Origin: Tsuneonella mangrovi
GTDB taxonomy: Bacteria; Pseudomonadota; Alphaproteobacteria; Sphingomonadales; Sphingomonadaceae
Assembly: GCF_002269345.1 (NCBI RefSeq)
Contig: NZ_CP022889.1
Span: 310,001 to 374,000, forward strand
DNA length: 64,000 nt
Direction of reading: 5' to 3'
In this document: one piece after another, positions 8,800-17,198 of the stretch
How the letters are laid out: every line of letters begins with the position of its first letter
How positions within the stretch are numbered: the first letter of the stretch is position 1
The notes under the pieces: generated by a model
The model's database searches: none
What the model saw: the letters and a program-made list of their open reading frames with translations, nothing else
Told to the model about the DNA's origin: nothing
Made by a program: the position numbers and the translations under genes

Positions 8800-10147
8800 A
8801 CTGCTTGAGCAAGTCGTAAAGCGTGGGGCGGCTGATTCCGAGCAGTTTGGCGCTGGTCGAGATATTCCCCTCGCTGCGCGCCAGTGCATGGCGAATCATC
8901 GCCCGATCGGCTCGTTCGCGCGCACTCTTGAGATTGAGTGCTTCGGTCGCCTCGTCCTCGGTTTCGGTCAGGTCGAGGTCGTCGGCGACGACGAGCTTGC
9001 CGTCGGCCAAGATGACCGCACGCTTCACCCGGTTTTCGAGCTCTCGCACATTGCCTGGCCAGTTCCATCCGTCGATCGCGGCCAAGGCATCGGGGGCGAA
9101 ACCCTTGACCGCCGGATTCATCTCGGCAGCGAACTTGGTCAGGAAATGCTTGGCGAGCAGCACGGCGTCTCCGGCCCGCTCCGCCAAAGTCGGTATCTTG
9201 ATCACGATTTCGGCGAGCCGGTAGAACAGATCCTCGCGAAAGGTTCCCGCCTCGATCATCGCTTCTAGGTCCTGGTGCGTGGCGCACACGATCCGCGTGT
9301 CGACAGCGATCGCAGTGCGCCCGCCGATTCGCTCGATCGTCCGCTCCTGCAAGAAGCGCAGCAGCTTTACCTGCAGCGGCAGCGGGATATCGCCAACTTC
9401 GTCAAGGAACAGCGTGCCGCCCTGAGCCTGCTCGATCTTGCCCTCGGTGGTCTTGACCGCGCCGGTGAACGCGCCCTTTTCGTGACCAAACAATTCGGCT
9501 TCGAGCAGGGTTTCGGGGATTGCCGCGCAATTGAGCGCCACGAACGCCTTGTCCTTGCGATCGCTGGCGTCGTGGAGGCCGCGCGCGAGCAGTTCCTTGC
9601 CCGTCCCGCTTGCCCCCAACAGCATGACAGAAACAGCGGTGTTCGCCACTCGCTCGATCGTGCGCGCGACCTTCGCCATCTCCGGCGCGGCCGTGATGAG
9701 GTTGCCGAGTACGGTTGATTCCTCGCCTACGCGCGCGGCCAGGCGACGGTTTTCCGCTTCGATCTGGTGGAGGTTGAACGCGCGACGAACGATCAGGCCC
9801 AGCGCGTCAATGTCGACCGGCTTCTGGTAGAAATCGTAGGCACCGCGCTCGATCGCCTGTAGCGCGCTTTCACGCGCGCCATGGCCGCTCGCGACGATCA
9901 CCTTGGTATCCGGCTTGAGTTCCATGATTGCGTCAAGCACTGCAAAGCCTTCGCGCGTCCCGTCGGGATCGGGCGGCAAGCCGAGATCGAGCGTTACAAC
10001 TGCGGGCTCGTGGGCGCGAAGTGCGGCCAGTGCCGCTTCACGGTCGCCAGCGATCACGACCTCGAAGTCTTCGTAAGCCCACTTGAGCTGAGCCTGCAGG
10101 CCCTCGTCGTCCTCGACGATCAGAAGGATCGGTTTCTGGGCAGCCAT
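8783..10147 (-). CDS. prsR: PrsR, sigma-54-dependent response regulator of the PEP-CTERM/XrtA system
   Basis: 454 residues in three domains: a receiver (1-about 120; phospho-acceptor Asp54 in VVTLDLG, Lys in FYQKPVD), an AAA+ sigma-54 activator domain (about 145-375; Walker A GASGTGKE, GAFTGA sigma-54 contact loop, Walker B GGTLFLDEVGD, WPGNVREL), and a Fis-type helix-turn-helix at the C terminus (STSAKLLGISRPTLYDLLK). PrsR with PrsK switches on PEP-CTERM and EPS genes through RpoN promoters (family knowledge). The start at the ATG 10147 overlaps the prsK stop as TGATG; a GTG one codon upstream is the alternative. Confidence 0.95.
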   Translation of the reverse strand: MAAQKPILLIVEDDEGLQAQLKWAYEDFEVVIAGDREAALAALRAHEPAVVTLDLGLPPDPDGTREGFAVLDAIMELKPDTKVIVASGHGARESALQAIERGAYDFYQKPVDIDALGLIVRRAFNLHQIEAENRRLAARVGEESTVLGNLITAAPEMAKVARTIERVANTAVSVMLLGASGTGKELLARGLHDASDRKDKAFVALNCAAIPETLLEAELFGHEKGAFTGAVKTTEGKIEQAQGGTLFLDEVGDIPLPLQVKLLRFLQERTIERIGGRTAIAVDTRIVCATHQDLEAMIEAGTFREDLFYRLAEIVIKIPTLAERAGDAVLLAKHFLTKFAAEMNPAVKGFAPDALAAIDGWNWPGNVRELENRVKRAVILADGKLVVADDLDLTETEDEATEALNLKSARERADRAMIRHALARSEGNISTSAKLLGISRPTLYDLLKQYDLQT

Positions 10148-12264
10148 CACGCTGTCTCCTGCTGAGCCGGAAATTCTCCCGGCAGGTCAAACGCAGCCTT
10201 TTGCTGCGGCATGGATATCTTGAAGCGGGTGCCGAGCCCCTCACGCGATTCAACTTCGAGCCGCCCGCCCATCGCCCGGATCAACTCGCGGGCTTCGTAG
10301 GCCCCGATGCCAAATCCTCCGTCCTTGGACGAGACGAATGGCTTGAACAGGCCGTCGCGCAGGAATTTCGGGCTCATCCCGCCGCCTGAATCCAGCAACT
10401 CGATCCGGCCGCGGAGCCCATCGCACGATACATCGAGCATGACCGGCATGCCCGCTTCGCTGGCATCGATGGCATTCTGGACGAGATGGACCAGCGCCTG
10501 CTCGAGCGCATCGCGATCGGCCATTACCAGGCACTTTTCGGACCGGGTCAGCTGGACCGGATGGACGTCGGCGTAGCGTTTCGCGACGTTCGCGGCGACT
10601 TCGGCAAGATCGACGGATTCGCGCTTACCGCTGGCTGCAGTCGACCCATAGCGCCCAAGACGCGCAATAAGCGCGTTCAACTTGGCGGAACTCTTGGTGA
10701 GCGTAACCACCATGTCCTTGCGAAACTCGGGATTGTCTGCGTGCCGCTGCGAATTGCGCGCGAGCAGCGAAAGCTGGCTGGCGAGATTCTTGATGTCGTG
10801 CATCACGAAAGCGATCCGACGGTTGAACTCGTCGAATTGCGCCGCTTCGCTCAGCGCCTCGTGCCCGGCTTGTTCGGCCAGGTAGCTGGCAAGCTGGCGA
10901 CCGACAACCTTGAGCAGATCGAAATCTTCCCAGTCGAGTTTGCGCGGGATCGGTGGGCGCGAGAGGATCACGACTCCGACCAGCCGTTCGAAGTGAATGA
11001 GCGGGACAATCACCCATGCCTTCGGGTCTTCGATCAGCCAATCCGGTATGAGCTGTTGGTGGCCGGATGCATCGGTTCCGCACCGGACCGCGTCGATTTC
11101 CACGATCGTGTCGTTCGCTTCGATCGCCGATGCGAATTCCGATGCCAGCCCCTCGCCCGGCGGTGCGAAGCTGTTCCAATTCCAACGCCCGGCAAGTTCG
11201 AGGTTACCTTCGGTGCCGGGTTGCATCAGCGCGGCGCCGTCGCTGTCGGTGATATCCGCCAGCGCTTGTGCGCTCCGTTCCGCAAGACTTGGCGCATCGG
11301 CCCCTGCCCGCCCGATGGTCTGGTTGAAGCGCAGCCATTCGGCGCGATAGTCGTAGCGGTGCTGGAACAGGTGCTTGAACACCTTGACCCGCAGCCAACC
11401 GCGCATCCGCCTGGAGGGCAGCCACAAGACCGCGACAAGCGCCGCGACGAAAACGAAGCCGACCTGAGTCAAGCGATTGAGCCCATCGCCTAGAAAGCTC
11501 AGCGATTGAGCCATGACCATCATCGCCAGCAGGTATGCTCCGATGACTAGAAGCGAGAGCGATTGGAAAGCGACTGCGCGCGAAGGGACGATCTTCAGAT
11601 CGGCAGCACGGGAATTTGCGCTGATTGCCAGCAGCAATGCACTCGTTCCCAAAACCAGTCCGCGAAGTGCGCCCAGTTCCAGCGAATGCGCGCCGGTGAA
11701 GTAGGAGATCGTATAGAAATTGAGTTGGTACGCCCAGATCCCCGCGAGTGCAGCGGTGCTCCAGCGTAAGACCTGGCGCGACGTCGCAGAGGCCCCGGCG
11801 TATAGGTTGTGCAGGAGGACGAGCGCCCCAACCGCGACGAGGATATGGAACAGGGCGGAAATGGTTAGGACGACCGGTGCGGCAGCCGCGCCGTTGCCGA
11901 GCCGAAGATCGAGGACTGTCAGGACCGGCTGGATACACTCGACCAGCGCGAGCACGATCACCAGCGGCCGAATAGGGGCCATGCTCCGATCGCGCCCGTC
12001 GGTGGCGAACAGCTGGTAAAGGACCAGCAGCCACGTGAGACTCACCACGGTCTCGATCAGGCTGGCAAAGCCGCTGGCAGGCCCGAACGCCGCCCCGGCG
12101 ACGCACCAGGCGGCGGTTGCCAGTAGGGCAAATATCCTTGCCGCAGGGCGGCCGTGTGCATTCTCGCCGCGCCCGAACAGCCAGACCGCTACGAGCGCGC
12201 AGGCGATCCCGCCTGCGAGGTTCAGGACAAATCCTAGTACAATCCAGAGCGATTCCGGGCCCAC
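10147..12264 (-). CDS. prsK: PrsK, membrane histidine kinase of the PEP-CTERM/XrtA system
   Basis: 705 residues. About 8-9 membrane helices fill the first 290 residues, followed by a GAF-like domain (about 320-475) and a kinase core. The dimerisation helix carries the PrsK-type site FVMHDIKNLASQ, with His as predicted phospho-acceptor. The ATPase part shows the N box HLVQNAIDASE, the DSGGGMS G1 box and GFGIGAYEAREL. It should sense an envelope or cytoplasmic cue and phosphorylate PrsR, encoded directly downstream. The start is a GTG at 12264, one base after the stop of the sugar transferase gene, so the genes are coupled. Confidence 0.94.
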   Translation of the reverse strand: MGPESLWIVLGFVLNLAGGIACALVAVWLFGRGENAHGRPAARIFALLATAAWCVAGAAFGPASGFASLIETVVSLTWLLVLYQLFATDGRDRSMAPIRPLVIVLALVECIQPVLTVLDLRLGNGAAAAPVVLTISALFHILVAVGALVLLHNLYAGASATSRQVLRWSTAALAGIWAYQLNFYTISYFTGAHSLELGALRGLVLGTSALLLAISANSRAADLKIVPSRAVAFQSLSLLVIGAYLLAMMVMAQSLSFLGDGLNRLTQVGFVFVAALVAVLWLPSRRMRGWLRVKVFKHLFQHRYDYRAEWLRFNQTIGRAGADAPSLAERSAQALADITDSDGAALMQPGTEGNLELAGRWNWNSFAPPGEGLASEFASAIEANDTIVEIDAVRCGTDASGHQQLIPDWLIEDPKAWVIVPLIHFERLVGVVILSRPPIPRKLDWEDFDLLKVVGRQLASYLAEQAGHEALSEAAQFDEFNRRIAFVMHDIKNLASQLSLLARNSQRHADNPEFRKDMVVTLTKSSAKLNALIARLGRYGSTAASGKRESVDLAEVAANVAKRYADVHPVQLTRSEKCLVMADRDALEQALVHLVQNAIDASEAGMPVMLDVSCDGLRGRIELLDSGGGMSPKFLRDGLFKPFVSSKDGGFGIGAYEARELIRAMGGRLEVESREGLGTRFKISMPQQKAAFDLPGEFPAQQETA

Positions 12265-12265
12265 G

Positions 12266-13651
12266 TCAGCGCGCGCCTTCCGGCCACAGGACCACCCGCA
12301 GCGTCTGCAGCAGAATCAGAAGGTCGAGGAACGGGGTGTAGTTCTTCGCGTAGTAAAGATCATATTCGAGCTTGGCGCGGGCATCCTCGACCGATGCGCC
12401 ATAGGGATAATTGATCTGCGCCCACCCGGTGATGCCTGGTTTGACCATGTGGCGCTCGGCATAGAACGGCAGCTTGTCCTCAAGGTCGGTAACGAACTGC
12501 GGCACTTCGGGGCGCGGACCCACGAAGCTCATCTGACCCTTAAGTACCGTCCAGACCTGCGGCAATTCGTCGATCCGAACCTTGCGGATGAACTTGCCCA
12601 GCCGGGTTACGCGCGGATCGTCCTTTTGCGCCCATTTGGCGCCGTCCTTCTCCGCATCGGTCCGCATCGAGCGCAGCTTCACCAACTGGATTTCCTGGCC
12701 GTAGAGCCCGATCCGGGTCTGGCGGAAGAACGCCGGCCCCTTGCTATCGAGCTTCACGAGGATCGCGAAAATGACGATGATTGGCAGCGTCAATGCAAGC
12801 AGCAGTCCGCTAGCCGCGACGTCGAACACTCGCTTGGCAGCGCTCGACAGCATCCGCCCGGAAGAGAACCCGTCGGAAAAGATCAGCCAACTCGGGTTAA
12901 GCGTGTCGAGATCGACGCGGCCGGTTTCGCGTTCAACGAAGCTGGAGAACTCGTTTACGTGGACGCCCATTGTCTTGATCCGCAGCAGGTCCTTGAGCGG
13001 CAGCGAATTCCGGCGCTCTTCAAGCGCCAGAATTACTTCGCTTGCGCCAATATTCTCGACGAAGCGACCGAGGTCGTGGATAGCGGCGCGCGGAATGGCT
13101 TCCTCGAGCACTTGCGAGCCTTCGTTCATGGCAATGAAGCTGACGACGGCAAAGCCGCTGCCCTGCCTGTCGGCCAACTCTCGTACACGTTTGGCGCGCT
13201 CGCCTGCGCCGAGCACGAGCACACGGCGGCGGAATGCACTGGTGCCGATGACCGTACCCACCAGCATCCGGTTGGCAATCAACAGCCCGATCGCGATAAA
13301 CATCGCGTAGAACAATGTGGACCGCCAGAAAGTGTGACCTGGCAGCACGAAGTCGATCACTGAAAGGGCAATGATTCCGAGACTTACTGCAACGAGCAGC
13401 CTTGCACCTGCATAGCGCATCGAACGCAGCGCTTCTGAGCCGTAGGTCCCCACGGCAATCATCGCCAACCAGACGATCCCGGCAAACAGCGCGAGCATAT
13501 CGAGCCGGTCTCCGATGTGTCCGGGGTCGGTCCCGATCTGCGTGGCGCGCGCAATCCAGGCCACCTCGCCAGCCACGATGAGCAGCGCAAGGTCGAAAAG
13601 GCCCAGCAACATCACGGCATGCGGGATGTAGTGTTTGAAAAGTCGGATCAT
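12266..13651 (-). CDS. XrtA-system undecaprenyl-phosphate sugar transferase (TIGR03013 type)
   Basis: 461 residues. About four N-terminal helices and a nucleotide-fold domain (RVLVLGAGERAKRV) precede a C-terminal bacterial sugar transferase domain with one helix, LVKLRSMRTDAE, KVRIDELPQ and FVGPRPEVP. This initiates EPS repeat-unit synthesis by moving a sugar-phosphate to undecaprenyl phosphate. In XrtA genomes it sits beside prsK/prsR, as here. It is first in the four-gene minus-strand operon; exosortase XrtA and other EPS genes are not in the window. A GAAGGAG stretch lies about 17 bases before the ATG, rather far for a ribosome site (see the micro-ORF finding). Confidence 0.92.
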   Translation of the reverse strand: MIRLFKHYIPHAVMLLGLFDLALLIVAGEVAWIARATQIGTDPGHIGDRLDMLALFAGIVWLAMIAVGTYGSEALRSMRYAGARLLVAVSLGIIALSVIDFVLPGHTFWRSTLFYAMFIAIGLLIANRMLVGTVIGTSAFRRRVLVLGAGERAKRVRELADRQGSGFAVVSFIAMNEGSQVLEEAIPRAAIHDLGRFVENIGASEVILALEERRNSLPLKDLLRIKTMGVHVNEFSSFVERETGRVDLDTLNPSWLIFSDGFSSGRMLSSAAKRVFDVAASGLLLALTLPIIVIFAILVKLDSKGPAFFRQTRIGLYGQEIQLVKLRSMRTDAEKDGAKWAQKDDPRVTRLGKFIRKVRIDELPQVWTVLKGQMSFVGPRPEVPQFVTDLEDKLPFYAERHMVKPGITGWAQINYPYGASVEDARAKLEYDLYYAKNYTPFLDLLILLQTLRVVLWPEGAR

Positions 13652-13728
13652 CGCTCGGCCTGGGTAAGCTCCTTCATCAGGAAACCGTGCTAAGGCCGAG
13701 AGATGAAATGTCGGTAAATTTTACACCG

Positions 13729-13742
13729 GATGGTTAACCATC
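13729..13742. promoter_or_regulatory. 14-bp palindrome upstream of the prs operon with CtrA-like half sites
   Basis: GATGGTTAACCATC is a perfect 14-bp palindrome lying about 80 bases upstream of the sugar-transferase start and just after the regulator gene stop at 13768. Each strand reads TTAACCAT, which matches the half-site described for the cell-cycle regulator CtrA. It may be an operator for the prs operon. No sigma-54 -24/-12 promoter was found around it. Confidence 0.35.
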
Positions 13743-13767
13743 GAACTCGGTGCGAATTGTGCGAATG

Positions 13768-15144
13768 TCAGCTGCCGAATTCGAACGGGATGCTGCCTCT
13801 CGTCAGGGCGGAAAAATGCAGCAGGGCACCGCGCGGCGGGAGCGACCTCTGCGCGCATTGCGGAACGTGGCAGAGGGCACAGCCCGATCCGATCGCATGT
13901 GCATCTTCGGGACGCAGCGAAACACCCCGCGCAATTGCCAGATCGCCGGCGAGCTTGGCCTCTACGCCGAGGATGACCACGAAGCGCGCGGCACCCGCTG
14001 CTCCCCGCCCGTCAACGGTTCGCGCGACGGTAAGCCAATGTGCCGGAGCAGCTCCGGCCCCGTCGAGCATGACTGCTTGCACGCACAGGTCGCCAGGACG
14101 CTGGAAGGCGAGGTGCGCGTCCCATAGCGGGCAGCTGGACTCGCTTTCGAGGATCGTTGCCCCGCTCGCCCCCGCGAACCGTTTGGAGAACTGCCCTGCC
14201 CGGTCGATCCGCGCCATGAAGAACGGGAGCCCGCGCTGGCCGACGCGCTGGAGCGTCGTCAAGCGATGGGCAAGTTGCTCGAAACCCACACCGAAGCGCC
14301 GTGCCAGCACCGCGAAATCGTATCCCGTGGCTTCACAGGCGCGCAGAAACCGGCCGTATGGCATTGTCAGTGCAGCGGCGACGTAGCCGTAAAGGTGTCG
14401 TTCGTAGAACGACCGGGCAGTTTCGTCGGACATTTGGGCGCCCGAGGCGAGCGTGATCACTTCATCGCGGAACTCGAGCATGGCGATCTGGTAGGCCAGC
14501 TGGAACGTCCGGCTCGACGGATCGAGCATCTCGTTGAGCTGGAGTTGCCGCGCGTGCAGGTCGAGCCGACGCAAGCTGTCAGGCATCACGTCGCGCGGGA
14601 GGATGCGGATTGCCAGCTGGTGGCGCTCGCGCAGCCGCTCGGCCAAGGCCGTGTAGGTATCGCCGCGCGAGAGCCGCAATTCGTCGGCTAACGCTTCGGC
14701 GGCCACGTCGAGGTCGGCAAAATGGTTGCGCCAACGCTCGATCTCGCGGCGTGCCGCGGCGATCGGATCGTCGCGTCGCTCCTGCGGCGAGGTATTGTCG
14801 TAGAGGCGCACGAATGCCGCCGCGGCTTGCGGGGCGGCGGAGAGGAATTCGGACAGTTCGTCGCGGTCGATGGAAAGATCGGCAAATCGGGCATCGGCCA
14901 TGCGGCGGGCGAGTCCGTCTAGCCCGCCGATTGCTTCGTCCTCGCGGAGGGCACGCGGGTCGAAGTCGAATTCATCGACTATCTTGACTACGACCCGACC
15001 TGATAGGGGGCGTTGGTTGCGCTCGATCAGGTTGAGATAACTTGGCGAGATCGACAGGCGTGCGGCCATTGCGGCCTGTGTCAGTCCTTCGCGTTTGCGC
15101 AAGCGTCGGATCGCCGGTCCGGCAAACAGGGCGCTATCCACCAT
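13768..15144 (-). CDS. XRE/ScfR-type regulator of short-chain acyl metabolism (RamB/PccR-like)
   Basis: 458 residues. An XRE helix-turn-helix occupies residues about 10-65 (GLTQAAMAARLSISPSYLNL). It is followed by an IrrE/ImmA-like peptidase-fold region lacking an obvious HEXXH, and by a DUF2083-type C-terminal domain with cysteines (SSCPLWDAH, CALCHVPQCAQ). This is the plan of the short-chain fatty acyl-CoA regulators (RamB, MccR, PccR). It is divergent from aceA, so it most likely controls the glyoxylate shunt in response to acyl-CoA. The operator-like repeat directly before its ATG suggests self-regulation. Confidence 0.85.
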   Translation of the reverse strand: MVDSALFAGPAIRRLRKREGLTQAAMAARLSISPSYLNLIERNQRPLSGRVVVKIVDEFDFDPRALREDEAIGGLDGLARRMADARFADLSIDRDELSEFLSAAPQAAAAFVRLYDNTSPQERRDDPIAAARREIERWRNHFADLDVAAEALADELRLSRGDTYTALAERLRERHQLAIRILPRDVMPDSLRRLDLHARQLQLNEMLDPSSRTFQLAYQIAMLEFRDEVITLASGAQMSDETARSFYERHLYGYVAAALTMPYGRFLRACEATGYDFAVLARRFGVGFEQLAHRLTTLQRVGQRGLPFFMARIDRAGQFSKRFAGASGATILESESSCPLWDAHLAFQRPGDLCVQAVMLDGAGAAPAHWLTVARTVDGRGAAGAARFVVILGVEAKLAGDLAIARGVSLRPEDAHAIGSGCALCHVPQCAQRSLPPRGALLHFSALTRGSIPFEFGS

Positions 15145-15163
15145 TTGTAAAAACCTTTACAAG
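15144..15163. promoter_or_regulatory. Candidate ScfR-type operator between regulator and aceA
   Basis: TTTGTAAA-AACC-TTTACAAG: an inverted repeat with a 4-base spacer whose core TTGTAAA/TTTACAA is perfect. Its shape is close to the TTTGCAAA-N4-TTTGCAAA element reported for the Rhodobacter ScfR protein PccR. It touches the ATG of the regulator gene and lies about 125 bases upstream of aceA. A further TTGTAA half site occurs at about 15209-15214. Confidence 0.6.
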
Positions 15164-15288
15164 TTTACATCATAATATGCTCCAAACAGCGCATGGAGAC
15201 AAGATAGATTGTAAGTTTCCATATCAATCCGGGTCAGGAGAGGCAAAAACGATGCCAACGCAACCTTTCCCTCCCAGGAGATTCGCAA

Positions 15289-16887
15289 GTGACCTACCAG
15301 AATGAAATCGGCCAGCTGAAGCAGACCATTGGCGCGCAGGGTGCTCCGTGGAATGCTATCGACGGTGAAAGCGCTGCTCGTATGCGGCTGCAGAACCGCT
15401 TCCGCACCGGTCTCGACATTGCCCGCTACACCGCGAAGATCATGCGCGAGGACATGGCGGCATACGATGCCGATCCGGCGGCCTACACCCAGTCGCTCGG
15501 TTGCTGGCACGGGTTCATCGGCCAGCAGAAGATGATCGCCATCAAGAAGCATTTCGGCACCACCAAGCGCAAGTACCTCTACCTTTCGGGCTGGATGGTT
15601 GCCGCGCTGCGCAGCGATTTCGGCCCGCTGCCCGACCAGTCGATGCACGAAAAGACCAGCGTCCCGGCGCTGATCGAGGAACTCTACACGTTCCTCCGCC
15701 AAGCGGACGCACGCGAGCTGGGCGGCCTGTTCCGCGAGCTCGATGCCGCTCGTGAGCGCGGTGACGAGATCGAAGCCAAGCGCATCGAGCATGCTATCGA
15801 GAACCACGAAACCCACGTTGTGCCAATCATCGCGGACATCGATGCCGGGTTTGGCAACGCCGAGGCGACCTACTTGCTCGCCAAGAAAATGATCGAAGCC
15901 GGTGCCTGCGCACTGCAGATCGAAAACCAGGTGTCCGACGAGAAGCAGTGCGGCCATCAGGACGGCAAGGTCACCGTGCCGCACGAGGACTTCCTGCAGA
16001 AGATCCGCGCCATCCGCTACGCGTTCCTCGAACTCGGCGTGGAAGACGGGATCATCGTTGCCCGCACCGACTCGCTTGGCGCAGGGCTGACGAAGCAGAT
16101 TGCCTTCAGCACGCAGCCGGGCGATCTGGGCGACCAGTACAACGCGTTCCTCGACTGCGATGAAGTCGATCCCGCGAACATCACCAACGGCCAGGTCTTT
16201 ATCAGCCGCGAGGGCAAGCTGATGGCGCCCAAGCGCCTGCCCAGCAACCTTTACCAGTTCCGTAAGGGAACCGGCGAGGACCGCTGTGTACTCGACTGCA
16301 TCACCGCGCTCCAGAACGGCGCGGACCTGCTGTGGATCGAGACCGAAAAGCCGCACATCGGCCAGATCGGCGGAATGGTCAGCCGCATCCGGGAAGTGAT
16401 CCCCAACGCCAAGCTGGTCTACAATAATTCGCCCAGCTTCAACTGGACGCTCAACTTCCGCCAGCAGGTGTTCGATGCCTGGGAAGCGGCGGGCAAGGAT
16501 GTCTCGAATTACGACCGGGCAAGGCTGATGAGCGTCGACTACGACGGCAGCGATCTCGCTGCCGAGGCCGATGAGCGGATCCGCACGTTCCAGGCCGATG
16601 CGGCGCGTGAGGCGGGGATTTTCCACCACCTTATCACGCTGCCGACCTACCACACTGCGGCGCTGAGCACCGACAACCTTGCCAAACGCTACTTCGGCGA
16701 CGACGGCATGCTCGGCTACGTCAAGCAGGTGCAGCGCGAGGAAATCCGCCAAGGTATTGCTTGCGTGAAGCACCAGAACATGGCCGGATCGGACATTGGC
16801 GACGACCACAAGGAATACTTTGCCGGCGAAGCGGCCCTCAAGGCCGGCGGCAAGGACAACACCATGAACCAGTTTGCTGCAGCGTAA
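15289..16887 (+). CDS. aceA: Isocitrate lyase (glyoxylate shunt)
   Basis: 532 residues, the long isocitrate lyase form (E. coli AceA is 434). It splits isocitrate to glyoxylate and succinate for growth on acetate or fatty acids. Signatures are the catalytic loop EKQCGHQDGKV (about residues 218-228; the usual KKCGH is KQCGH here), IIADIDAGFGNAEATY for metal binding, ARTDSLGAG, and VYNNSPSFNW. The start is a GTG at 15289 with AGGAG 8 bases upstream. Malate synthase is not in the window. Control by the divergent ScfR-type regulator is likely. Confidence 0.95.
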   Translation: MTYQNEIGQLKQTIGAQGAPWNAIDGESAARMRLQNRFRTGLDIARYTAKIMREDMAAYDADPAAYTQSLGCWHGFIGQQKMIAIKKHFGTTKRKYLYLSGWMVAALRSDFGPLPDQSMHEKTSVPALIEELYTFLRQADARELGGLFRELDAARERGDEIEAKRIEHAIENHETHVVPIIADIDAGFGNAEATYLLAKKMIEAGACALQIENQVSDEKQCGHQDGKVTVPHEDFLQKIRAIRYAFLELGVEDGIIVARTDSLGAGLTKQIAFSTQPGDLGDQYNAFLDCDEVDPANITNGQVFISREGKLMAPKRLPSNLYQFRKGTGEDRCVLDCITALQNGADLLWIETEKPHIGQIGGMVSRIREVIPNAKLVYNNSPSFNWTLNFRQQVFDAWEAAGKDVSNYDRARLMSVDYDGSDLAAEADERIRTFQADAAREAGIFHHLITLPTYHTAALSTDNLAKRYFGDDGMLGYVKQVQREEIRQGIACVKHQNMAGSDIGDDHKEYFAGEAALKAGGKDNTMNQFAAA

Positions 16888-16902
16888 GCCAGGCGAGGAA
16901 GG

Positions 16903-17085
16903 ATGACTGCCATGACCGAAGAACGTCCCGCCACCGCCGAACCGCGCCGCGCCCGCGCGCTGTTCTCGACCGCCGACTTCCGCCTGCTCCGCACCGCGCT
17001 GACGGCGTATGCCCGGACGATCGACGACCGTGAGGAACTGGCCAAGATCAACGCCCTGCACCACCGCCTCGGCACTTACTGTTAA
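16903..17085 (+). CDS. Small conserved-looking protein downstream of aceA
   Basis: 60 residues, basic and helical: a loose N-terminal part, then FSTADFRLLRTALTAYARTID and a short helix ending in GTYC. GAGGAAGGA directly precedes the first ATG; an in-frame ATG at 16912 (MTEERPAT) has better spacing (about 8 bases) and may be the true start. It lies 15 bases after aceA and before a hairpin, so it is probably cotranscribed with it. No named family is recognised. A role in assembly or control of isocitrate lyase is only inference from position. Confidence 0.65.
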   Translation: MTAMTEERPATAEPRRARALFSTADFRLLRTALTAYARTIDDREELAKINALHHRLGTYC

Positions 17086-17108
17086 CCAGCTCCTGGGAGA
17101 GGAGAGAT

Positions 17109-17134
17109 GGCCGTCGGGGGAAACCTCGGCGGCC
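17109..17134 (+). terminator. Hairpin after the aceA unit (possible terminator)
   Basis: GGCCGTCGGGG and CCTCGGCGGCC form an 11-bp stem with two G-T wobbles around a GAAA-like loop, 24 bases after the stop of the small gene. Only a weak TTT follows, so it may be an intrinsic terminator of low strength or an mRNA end-protecting hairpin. Confidence 0.45.
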
Positions 17135-17198
17135 GTCAACTTTAGGGCAACCATAATTGCCCCTGCGCGTCTTAACTTTTCAGCGCTATCCACGAGGC

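Noticed and set aside
12035-13363. 442-codon plus-strand frame opposite prsK and the sugar transferase gene
   Set aside because: Shadow of two well-supported minus-strand genes.
13652-13767. Sigma-54 (-24/-12) promoter before the prs operon
   Set aside because: A GG-N10-GC element with TGGCAC/TTGC character was looked for. The nearest string (TCGCACAATTCGCA on the minus strand) lacks the GG and has the wrong spacing.
15157-17193. 678-codon open frame on the minus strand opposite aceA
   Set aside because: It is a mirror of a highly expressed GC-rich gene. Its amino-acid composition has no family features, and aceA on the plus strand is certain.
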